Part shown: positions 27,201 to 34,151 of the stretch, piece by piece
How the letters are laid out: each line of letters begins with the position of its first letter
How positions within the stretch are numbered: position 1 is the first letter of the stretch
DNA from: Candidatus Anstonellales archaeon
GTDB lineage: Archaea > Micrarchaeota > Micrarchaeia > Anstonellales > CG1-02-47-40
DNA: 64,000 nucleotides
Assembly: GCA_038869735.1 (NCBI GenBank)
Contig: JAWCQO010000005.1
Coordinates: 1 to 64,000 of the forward strand
Direction of reading: 5' to 3'
Made by a program: the position numbers and the translations under genes
The notes under the pieces: generated by a model
Told to the model about the DNA's origin: nothing
The model's input: only the letters and a program-made list of their open reading frames with translations
The model's database searches: none

Positions 27201-28518
27201 CGTTGTCAAGCCTGTTGTTGGAATTTTCATCCAAGTAGCAAACGCAGCCTGGTTCTGGGCAGTAGCCGTTTGCTATTTCAAATTCGTATTGTTCTTTTAT
27301 TTTGGAGATATAATAATCGGTGTCTATTTTTTTTGTAGTCTCTGTTGCGTAAAGCGTGCCATTGGGCCTTGAAATATTTAATTTTTCTTCTGTTGTTACA
27401 TATTGACTTCTTGCTAAGAATGGTAGATATACTCTCTCATCAGCCTGTCCTGTTGGGAGAGAGCATGAACGCTGTGGGTAGCAATTATCCATGCACGCTC
27501 CTTTGCTTGAGTACTGCTTTCCTGTGCTGGCACAAGTCCACTTTATTCTCTTTACTATGGATATGTTAAACTCCTTTGTCCAGTGGCACTCGCCGCCGTC
27601 GCCGTATTTATAGTCCTCGCATGGTGTTCCCCTTAGAAGCTCATCTATGTTTGAATAACAGTTTGCTGTTATAAGTACACCCGAAGGAGAATTTACGGGG
27701 TGGGCTTCGCCCCATTTAGTTGTATACCCGATAAGGTAGCCTTTGAGTGGCCCTGATGCAAACTGCCGCTCAACGTAATTTAGATATCTGTCTTTTTGGT
27801 ATTTGTTATAATCACTAAAGCCGCAGAAGACATCTGAGATGGGAGTATAAAGGCGCGCCTCTTCGAATGTTGAGAAATTGTTTGCGACTCCAAAGCGGAA
27901 TGTGTTTATGAACGCTGTCGGAGACGACTTAAATTCCCTATTTGTCTCTTTGTTGAGTGGCTTGAAAGAACAGAAAGTTCCAAACAGCCCCTCCGGAACA
28001 TCTGTAAAATCAAAAGAAGAAGTAGAGAAGGCGGTTGGGTTTAGGTCTTGTGGTTGGGGTAGTGCTCGGTCTCGTGCATTAAGGTAGTCAGACAAACTCA
28101 TAGATATGCGTGGGTTATAGGAGGTCCTGCCGCAAATCATTGCCGCGCAGTCTGGCGCTATACAGGGGTCAGATGGAATTTGGCCGCAAACGGGGATTTT
28201 GCTGTCTACACCATTGACACAGCCTGGTGGACACCATTGAGGATTTCCATTTGCATCTGCTGGACAGATAGAAGGGTCGCAGTAATATGTGCAGTTTAGC
28301 CTTTCATTTTCGGGACCTAAATCTGATATGCTTGGGCATTCAAGCCTCTGGCTTCCATTGAGGCTTAGAACATCTCTACATTGAAAGCTTGAGGTGTAGT
28401 TACCTGAAGCGCAACAAGAAGTGTATGCGGTTTGAGCAACGCATCCGACAAGAAAAAGGAGAGGGGATATCACTAAAATGAACGAGCCGATTGATGCCGA
28501 AACTGAAATCTTTTTCAT
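24223..28518 (-). CDS. Giant cysteine-rich putative lipoprotein, last gene of the membrane-protein operon
   Basis: 1431 residues. The N-terminus has a signal sequence with a lipobox-like LVGC (Cys at about residue 26), suggesting a lipid anchor on the outer face. Most of the protein is exterior, with dozens of cysteines in small disulfide-type modules (for example CCASGNYTSSFQC, YCDPSICPADANG and CERRTKSEQT). A region at about 960-1230 has few cysteines and alternating strands and helices (ILALHTINLS, LDLIIIMPYIPEM, SSSGIIGIHEP), which looks like an alpha/beta, perhaps TIM-barrel hydrolase-like, domain. There is no C-terminal membrane helix. It starts 4 bases after the preceding gene. It could be the cell-surface adhesin or pilus-tip element of the system. 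No family is recognised. Confidence 0.75.
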   Translation of the reverse strand: MKKISVSASIGSFILVISPLLFLVGCVAQTAYTSCCASGNYTSSFQCRDVLSLNGSQRLECPSISDLGPENERLNCTYYCDPSICPADANGNPQWCPPGCVNGVDSKIPVCGQIPSDPCIAPDCAAMICGRTSYNPRISMSLSDYLNARDRALPQPQDLNPTAFSTSSFDFTDVPEGLFGTFCSFKPLNKETNREFKSSPTAFINTFRFGVANNFSTFEEARLYTPISDVFCGFSDYNKYQKDRYLNYVERQFASGPLKGYLIGYTTKWGEAHPVNSPSGVLITANCYSNIDELLRGTPCEDYKYGDGGECHWTKEFNISIVKRIKWTCASTGKQYSSKGACMDNCYPQRSCSLPTGQADERVYLPFLARSQYVTTEEKLNISRPNGTLYATETTKKIDTDYYISKIKEQYEFEIANGYCPEPGCVCYLDENSNNRLDNEEQVGPELCDNRNSKILNIIPGASALCQSNGECYSGICNKNILPTNKCILKDGTPVDCGCYIDSFGKTKCKVNALSANEKLPMRATIHPRDTSVGSACYVCTGGNFSNSGSSQTFRCTATIDGNTYSFSRDGDSRGYQGLGNQDFCPYEGQPERAIPPIPDERTLFPNDRWSDTLYICHSISVGSGENQQGVGQIGDNHYNCRYWYENNRLEGPLEIDMSKTTTSNETSRAYTVLYNSHYTEQEIKQRIPLLSACNMRLGTDFHIRYGTFTIFELKFFDHEGGSLDWWPHELFWEPTRTQTLVLITPHQGEGQDAGKILFGDCLSDPEREGQLLIYSWGGCEPCSLSTSAVQQISPTEQNTPVCLTQSESYGECTASNGYCYDCAPPSPFKSYNDTDAKGVTVYVQDEQPNQSPHPTMTAQGPSFLPDPNYLHVKIQKYQKASTLPILVVPNTLPYLANVTSFSCIGDCEDKTMLRCEDSPSCEWTGSACASNGWCEQHNPSECYSYYSCRLSPQNKFDTFLPANLAKYLKDQGTTILALHTINLSEVTILNNNGQQYLLRNTSKIEDIKNKVIYYKRKFPHALTAVIIPALRGVSPTLDGEAIPMQDVNAISYALLLNEQADGNVQTINGITYKRVVHTPSPGTIDTEFLKELDLIIIMPYIPEMAYYSGGNPSFCALSPEEQALLMATNLTNASRKLLMDFNLPSLIYFGERATEAPQCDSWQDIDRARLIQELIKLSSNLSSSGIIGIHEPRNELQPYGFNETLSPEEQPFCVIQNASRLTVDLSTKTTYVRLVADSQKCTCERRTKSEQTAGVSNICADGSMCDIPAGDDWPYGYKCPLLCARREVCSERLCTNPSYDGDESQDFVKCTYTDGTVKEPPSIQNMSYNNPETEQDESFLYIEYLASLPPSMRCCIASEEDSNLDGQIQPDEKVYHTYAKMEVAGRDVTPIIYGNRGRDVPACKPGLDISKSCVFANVVSNQQLKCEEET

Positions 28519-28522
28519 GTAC

Positions 28523-29563
28523 TCATATCACCTTTGATATAGCTGAAGTAAGTTCTCCTAATTCCCCTCCAAGGAGTGGTGTTATTATGCGCACAAAAAT
28601 AAGAGTTAGAGCAAAAGCAATAAATGGATAGTACATTATACCGATGGTAAGGGTTGCAAGCTCTGATGAGAAGAGTTCAAATGTACTTCTGCTTATGTCA
28701 ACGTTCTGGGTTATTGTTGAAAGTGTAACTGATGCGCCAGAAAAACCGGCATAGCATGCATTGAACACCTCTGTTTTTGGAGTGACGTCTATATCGCCGG
28801 ATCCGTGAGCATATGCTGGATCCATAACGACATAGAATGCAGGGAGTATAAAATAAAAGCCCATCGCAACGGCTATAAGAAGGCCTCCGGCCCCTCTTGT
28901 AAATTGAAATATTCGAAGGAGGATGCCAAGAGGAAGAAAAACTGACAGCATATTCTTCTCTATATAATCGAGGAAGATGTATTGCGCGTGTAGATGGATA
29001 AGGAGTGGAGTTATTTTTGAGCCAAGAAGATGGGCGCGCTCAACATCTCCACGCAAGAACCAGTCACCGCAGTAAACCTGAATGCCTACAAAGCTCAAAC
29101 AAAATGCAGCTTGCTTTTCGGTTTCTTTGTTTTGTTCAAAAATTCTCTGATACATTTTGTCAAGAAAGTTTATTTTTTCCTGTATTCTGCACTTTGCAAA
29201 GGATATTGGGTTTCCGATTATAAGTCCGTTTTGGTCGATTGAAAATGTTATCGGCTGTCCTCCACACTCTATTGCGGTATCTTGGCCTATTATTATTGCA
29301 ATGGTGATAAATGCGGCTAGGTTGACAAGATTTATAAGCATGACTATGAGGATTGATGATGCAGATGCCTGAAGCATCTCTGAAATGGCCCAGCGCTTTA
29401 TATTTTCAAGAGATAATGACCTTCCAATGACGTATACTATTGTAAAGAAGAAAATGCATAGTGCTACTGCTGAAAGCGCAACGGCATTCCACCCAAGGCC
29501 TTCCCAGACGGAGATGAGGCCTGTGGTTGAGCCATAAGATTGGAGGATGTATGCGGGCTCCAT
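28523..29563 (-). CDS. Polytopic membrane protein, VirB6/TrbL-like, paralogue 5
   Basis: 346 residues; the minimal member of the set, without a cleavable signal or cysteine-rich exterior domain. Core elements: first membrane segment AVALCIFFFTIVYVIG, the polar turn KRWAISEMLQASASS, a second segment, and the shared signature LGILLRIFQFTRGAGGLLIA followed by an aromatic segment ending in Pro (GFYFILPAFYVV). The last segment is followed by GGELGELTSAISKVI, equivalent to the GGxxxxxxxxRLI ends of the paralogues. Its ATG touches the TGA of paralogue 4. It is probably the bare channel-type core of the family. Confidence 0.8.
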   Translation of the reverse strand: MEPAYILQSYGSTTGLISVWEGLGWNAVALSAVALCIFFFTIVYVIGRSLSLENIKRWAISEMLQASASSILIVMLINLVNLAAFITIAIIIGQDTAIECGGQPITFSIDQNGLIIGNPISFAKCRIQEKINFLDKMYQRIFEQNKETEKQAAFCLSFVGIQVYCGDWFLRGDVERAHLLGSKITPLLIHLHAQYIFLDYIEKNMLSVFLPLGILLRIFQFTRGAGGLLIAVAMGFYFILPAFYVVMDPAYAHGSGDIDVTPKTEVFNACYAGFSGASVTLSTITQNVDISRSTFELFSSELATLTIGIMYYPFIAFALTLIFVRIITPLLGGELGELTSAISKVI

Positions 29564-30574
29564 TCATATCAACCTCGATAATCTTCCTGCATCAACCTCT
29601 TGTCCTAACAATCCTGAAACCTGCGATATAGCCGCAACAACAACAATAAGATTGATGGAAGTTATAAAGACTGAACCAAAGAATATTAGAGTTGCATTTT
29701 TTATAAGGAAGATAACGTCTGTACCTTCTTGGATTGTAGAGGAGTAAATCGCTGGAAAGAAAAGGCCCTCCAACATCAAGAGGAACGGAAAGAAGATGTA
29801 AAGCGCGACTCCAAGGCCTATCAGGGAACCTCCAAACATGCGCATAAATGGTATGCTGCGAAGTATGATACCCCAAACAAGGCAGAAGATGAGAAAGGAG
29901 TTAGTATAATCGGTGCCTACAAGAAGAATGTTATAGACGCCTATCTGCGCAAGGATGGTAGCAAGGGATATTAGAGACGAGTTCATAAACAAAGTGAGAA
30001 CTGCGTTGTGTGCCTGCACTCCGGATTCTGGATTTAAAGAAACTCCAGAACCCCCAAGGATGCAGAGGGTTTTGCAGTTCCATAGTGTGAGAGTCAATTT
30101 CCTTTCATTTAGGCCTATAATTTCGCGTAGATTATAAAACGTAGAATAGGAGATTGTTTGCATATAGACTAAAAACTTTTTTGCTGCAGTGTAGACGTTG
30201 TCTGACTCCTGAAAATCTACATTGGCTTGAGATTCAATAGGTATCTGCGGAAGGTTGGTGAGCGTTACTGCGCTTCCTACCTCAATAGAGCAGAAGAGCG
30301 TCAAAATTTGGAGTATTAGTGCAATTATAATGGCAGTGCTGATAAGTTGCATAACTTCATCTTTTGACCAGGCCACTAGCCGAGGATAGCTGAGAAACTC
30401 TCCAGCAGCATATGTTATTGCTATCAGTCCTGCAAGTGCCGCAAATCCCGCGGTTGCGTAAGAGATTGCAGGCGAAAATAGATTTTGTGGCTGCTCACAT
30501 ATCGCTTGTTGGGAAAATGCAAACCCTCCGAGGGCAAGAACAAAAAATAATAGTGTGTTGTTTGTTCTTATCAT
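29564..30574 (-). CDS. Polytopic membrane protein, VirB6/TrbL-like, paralogue 4
   Basis: 336 residues from ATG 30574, which overlaps the stop of paralogue 3 as ATGA. A signal-like N-terminus (NNTLLFFVLALGGFAFS) precedes the core: TAGFAALAGLIAITYAAGEF, the turn VAWSKDEVMQLISTA, a second segment, a helical exterior loop with one short cysteine pair (WNCKTLCILG), the signature WGIILRSIPFMRMFGGSLIG with FFPFLLML, and a last segment ending GQEVDAGRLSRLI. There is no cysteine-rich exterior domain. The function is inferred only from the family. Confidence 0.8.
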   Translation of the reverse strand: MIRTNNTLLFFVLALGGFAFSQQAICEQPQNLFSPAISYATAGFAALAGLIAITYAAGEFLSYPRLVAWSKDEVMQLISTAIIIALILQILTLFCSIEVGSAVTLTNLPQIPIESQANVDFQESDNVYTAAKKFLVYMQTISYSTFYNLREIIGLNERKLTLTLWNCKTLCILGGSGVSLNPESGVQAHNAVLTLFMNSSLISLATILAQIGVYNILLVGTDYTNSFLIFCLVWGIILRSIPFMRMFGGSLIGLGVALYIFFPFLLMLEGLFFPAIYSSTIQEGTDVIFLIKNATLIFFGSVFITSINLIVVVAAISQVSGLLGQEVDAGRLSRLI

Positions 30575-31851
30575 TGCGACAACCTCACAAGGGTCGATAT
30601 GTCTATTTGAGAGCCAAACATTGCTGCAAGCCACTGGATAAACAGAAGCGTTATTGTTAGGTTCAGCGCAGTCGCAAATATGGAGCGCAGATATACTTGA
30701 AAGATGAGTGGTTCAAAGTTGTAAATGCTTTTGTTATCGCCTATTTCTGTTTGGCCGATTAATGGTTCGATGAATTTTTCGCGTGTGCTTGCGTAGGAAA
30801 AATCAAATGGGTCGCATGTTTGAGTGCGAATCGTATTTGCAAGATTAGAATTTTGGTTGCTTCTGTAAGCTTGCAAGTACTCATTAGAGTCTAAAATTTC
30901 TCCAAAAAGAATTTTTTCTGAAAAAAGGAAAGTAAGCGGCAGGACAAGGTATAGCCCAGCTGCAAATGCTATTAACGTTCCACCTACTTTTCGCGTGAAG
31001 TTGAAAGTGCGAAGGAAGATTCCTATAGGAAGCAGGATAGAGAAAGCATAATTCTTTGCAAAGCTCATGATAAGGAAAATTGCCTGAAAATCTGTAACAG
31101 CAAGAGACAATGATGTTGTCGCATGGGTGATGGAAGGGCGCATTGCATTTATGGCGGAACATGTGATTATTGAATACCCAACACCTAATATTGAGCAATA
31201 GCCGGATTTTGAGCCTTCTTGTCCCGATTTCTTTGAAATTTCAAGATAGTTTGAGAGTAGGTCTTCGTAATTGCTCTTTACATCTTCAAGGGTTGCAAAC
31301 GCGTAGTCATAAAATGTCCCCTCTACTTCTGCCCCACCAGCTAAAGACTTAAATGCTGGGAGGAGAGAGGCGTCTAGATAATAAGCCATGCTAGTAAGAG
31401 AAGCTAGAATCAGTGCTGTAAAGATAAGTTGGGTCAGCTCATCTTTAGTATAGGTTTTTAGTTCAGTTATATTGAAGACGGAGCTACCCATATAAAGTAG
31501 CGATATTAATGAAGCGGAGATAAGAAAAGCTATGAGTACTAGAGGAAGCCATTGTGACTGGCAACGGCAGTTAGAGCATGAGGCAGTTAAAGGACATCCG
31601 CCTCTTAGTTCTACTGCAGAAACTTCGCACTCCTCGCCTTGGTCAAGAACTCCGTTTCCACAGATTGGAAGCTGAACGTTGACGTTTTCTGCAATACATT
31701 CGCCGTTTTGGCAGATATAACCTTCTTGACATGGAGGGGAGCAGAGTGCAGCGTTTCCTCCTTCTCCAGCGGAGAAAAGAACAGCTGAGGCTAGGATAAT
31801 GAAAAAGAGCTCAAGTATCAACGCCTTTTGTTGCTTCATTTTGCTCCACAT
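30571..31851 (-). CDS. Polytopic membrane protein with one disulfide repeat, paralogue 3
   Basis: 426 residues from ATG 31851 (TGATG overlap with paralogue 2; a GTG 3 bases earlier is possible). A signal peptide is followed by a small cysteine-rich module (CSPPCQEGYICQNGEC) and one myxo-type disulfide repeat (CGNGVLDQGEECE). The core follows: WLPLVLIAFLISASLISLLY, the turn TYTKDELTQLIFTA, a helical exterior region, LPIGIFLRTFNFTRKVGGTL with LVLPLTFLF, and a C-terminal segment ending GSQIDISTLVRLSQ. It overlaps paralogue 4 by ATGA. Confidence 0.82.
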   Translation of the reverse strand: MWSKMKQQKALILELFFIILASAVLFSAGEGGNAALCSPPCQEGYICQNGECIAENVNVQLPICGNGVLDQGEECEVSAVELRGGCPLTASCSNCRCQSQWLPLVLIAFLISASLISLLYMGSSVFNITELKTYTKDELTQLIFTALILASLTSMAYYLDASLLPAFKSLAGGAEVEGTFYDYAFATLEDVKSNYEDLLSNYLEISKKSGQEGSKSGYCSILGVGYSIITCSAINAMRPSITHATTSLSLAVTDFQAIFLIMSFAKNYAFSILLPIGIFLRTFNFTRKVGGTLIAFAAGLYLVLPLTFLFSEKILFGEILDSNEYLQAYRSNQNSNLANTIRTQTCDPFDFSYASTREKFIEPLIGQTEIGDNKSIYNFEPLIFQVYLRSIFATALNLTITLLFIQWLAAMFGSQIDISTLVRLSQ

Positions 31852-34151
31852 CACAAAAATCTTGATATTCCCGGAAGTTCTATATCTCCTCCGAATGTTT
31901 GGGAAAAAACTCTAATGAATGCTATCAAGACAACTATATTAAAGAGTGGAAGAACGTAAGCAGGAATTGCAAGCACACCTACATTTTTTGTGTCACTCAT
32001 GGTTGTTTTTGCTCCTGTCTGGCTGGATATAAAGCCTGCAGGGGTAAAATCGCGTGAAGCGGCGGTTGGGAGATTGCAAACTTCTGCACAATTTGTCCGT
32101 ATTGGGGGTATTGTGGTGCAGTCATCATCACATTTGAGGCACGAAGTGCAAAGTGATGGCGGTGAGTCTGTTGTGAAATTGCTTTTGCATTCCTTGTTGC
32201 AATATGGTTCAAGGCAACTTGCGGGACAGTTTATGTCTCCAGCGTCTGCAACTCTGCACCTTTTTGGGCATGCAGAACATGTTCCGTCGGGTTGTGGTTG
32301 TATTGAGCCGTAGTTTTGACGAGTTGGAAAGTTTGCACAGTTTTGAGAGGGAGAGGGGATCTGAATTCCACAATAAGCTCGACAGGCAACACAGGAAGGG
32401 TTGGTCCTACAATGTAATTGGAAGTAGTTGTCAGCGTCCTCATTGTCTTGGATGTTGGCGATGCGGCATTCGCGCTGGCAGCTTCCGCAAAGGGTAAGGC
32501 AGTCAAGTAGTTTTGGGTCTGGAATCCCTATCCTGCAGTTTGGTTCGTTTTCGCTTCTTCCCATTGGGCAATGTTCTTCTGTACATTCCTCGCATGCTTT
32601 CCAGACAGATTCTCCGTTTTCCTGCACTGGAAAGTCTGATGGCTTTGGAATTCTCCAATAGCCATCGACGGGGTCGTTTGGGTCATCATCTGACTTATCA
32701 TCCGGATAAAGTGGATTGAAGTAATAAACACGACAAAAGTCTGGGCATAGTGTGCACTTGCCTTGGCATTCTGGCGACATATAACTGACTGAATTTATTA
32801 TTGCACATCCAGATATATAGCAGCCATCTTGAGAATCTTCTATTCTATTTGCTCTGGAGCAAGTATTTTCACCAAATAACTGTTTGATTTCCTCCGGGGG
32901 GTCGGGTTTTTCGTCATCAGAAAAACATGTTGTCCTCTCGCGATAAGGGACATATGCTTGGTTGTCTGAATTCAGCTTACTTTTTCCTCCAACCTTACAC
33001 TCGTCCGGGCAAGTGGAGCAAACGGCCCGTACATCAACGTCCTTAACTATTTGACCTGCGTGTTCAGAGTCTTCTGCTATGAGATCTGATTTGGTGCAAG
33101 AAGGATTTTGGATAGGATAGGGAATTTCTCTACATATGGAGGGACATGAGAGGATTACGGTTTGGCCAGTTATAGTCTCACCTTCTTGATTTACAACCAT
33201 TTGATTTGTCAGTTGTCTCTTGCAACTTCCAAGCTCTTCGCAAGTGTTTATTTTCGGTGGGTTGAAAGTGCATTCTCCAGGACAATAATCTGGAGGTGGG
33301 GAGACCATCTGGTCTCCAAACACTGCAACTTTTAGAGTAAACCAAGAAAAGACGTAGAGCATTGGCCAGACTAAAAGCAGGGATATTCCGATTGCAAGTA
33401 AAAGCCCTCCTAATCTGCGCGAAAAGAAAAATGTGCGGAGGATAACTCCATAAAAAATGAGCACAGATGAAAGAGATGCTGACTGCGGGTTATTTGTTGA
33501 AGCCAGATTGGATAGAAAGCTTTTTTGGGTGGCAAGCGAAGAGTATATCCCTGAGAGAACATCGAAGTTGTATGAATATCTTTCTGTGTACATGGAATAG
33601 CCGGCATTTTTTCCTGAATAATAAGCGGCCCAGAGTGTGTAGTACGTGTTGGTAGACACTCCTTCTCGCTCAGAGGATTTTTTTGCATTTTCAAACGCAT
33701 CTATGAGATTTGATTTTAGCGTTGAGTTTGTAATTGAAAGAAGCGAATCTAAGTAGCACAAACCAAGCGAGATTACATACGGCTGATTCTGGATGGGTTG
33801 GCAGGCAAATTGGCCTGCTGTTATTGATAGTAGAAACGAAGAAAGGAACGAGAAAATAGCGATAAGAGAGATTATTATCAGAGCTGAAGCAAAGACTTGT
33901 GAGAGTTCTGTATTTGCCCAGACTTTTATTTCTGGGATGTTTAGCCCTATCCCAACAATATATGCAATAGAAACGATGGATAAGGAGATGGCCAGCGCGA
34001 TTATTGATGCCGATTGCCAATTTCCATTTCCAAGAAATTGATTATATGTAAGATCTATGGGGGATAGCTGTAGGAGTGGCTGTGGGTACGAGAAAGTAGA
34101 GAATAGCAAAAGAACGAGGAGGATCTGCGTCTTTTTTAATTTTGTATTCAT
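31851..34151 (-). CDS. Polytopic membrane protein with an inserted cysteine-rich domain, paralogue 2
   Basis: 766 residues. The N-terminal half has the core at once: signal, QSASIIALAISLSIVSIAYI, the turn KVWANTELSQVFASA, a helical loop, and FYGVILRTFFFSRRLGGLLL with VWPMLYVF. An exterior insertion of about 400 residues follows (about 280-700), made of repeats around CxxCPxxCRV: CSTCPDECKV, CTLCPDFCRV, CGSCQRECRI, CVACRAYCGI, CSACPKRCRV. A last membrane segment (VLAIPAYVLPLFNIVVLIAF) and GGDIELPGISRFL close the protein. Here the cysteine domain sits between core segments rather than before them. The start abuts the paralogue 1 stop. Confidence 0.82.
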   Translation of the reverse strand: MNTKLKKTQILLVLLLFSTFSYPQPLLQLSPIDLTYNQFLGNGNWQSASIIALAISLSIVSIAYIVGIGLNIPEIKVWANTELSQVFASALIIISLIAIFSFLSSFLLSITAGQFACQPIQNQPYVISLGLCYLDSLLSITNSTLKSNLIDAFENAKKSSEREGVSTNTYYTLWAAYYSGKNAGYSMYTERYSYNFDVLSGIYSSLATQKSFLSNLASTNNPQSASLSSVLIFYGVILRTFFFSRRLGGLLLAIGISLLLVWPMLYVFSWFTLKVAVFGDQMVSPPPDYCPGECTFNPPKINTCEELGSCKRQLTNQMVVNQEGETITGQTVILSCPSICREIPYPIQNPSCTKSDLIAEDSEHAGQIVKDVDVRAVCSTCPDECKVGGKSKLNSDNQAYVPYRERTTCFSDDEKPDPPEEIKQLFGENTCSRANRIEDSQDGCYISGCAIINSVSYMSPECQGKCTLCPDFCRVYYFNPLYPDDKSDDDPNDPVDGYWRIPKPSDFPVQENGESVWKACEECTEEHCPMGRSENEPNCRIGIPDPKLLDCLTLCGSCQRECRIANIQDNEDADNYFQLHCRTNPSCVACRAYCGIQIPSPSQNCANFPTRQNYGSIQPQPDGTCSACPKRCRVADAGDINCPASCLEPYCNKECKSNFTTDSPPSLCTSCLKCDDDCTTIPPIRTNCAEVCNLPTAASRDFTPAGFISSQTGAKTTMSDTKNVGVLAIPAYVLPLFNIVVLIAFIRVFSQTFGGDIELPGISRFL

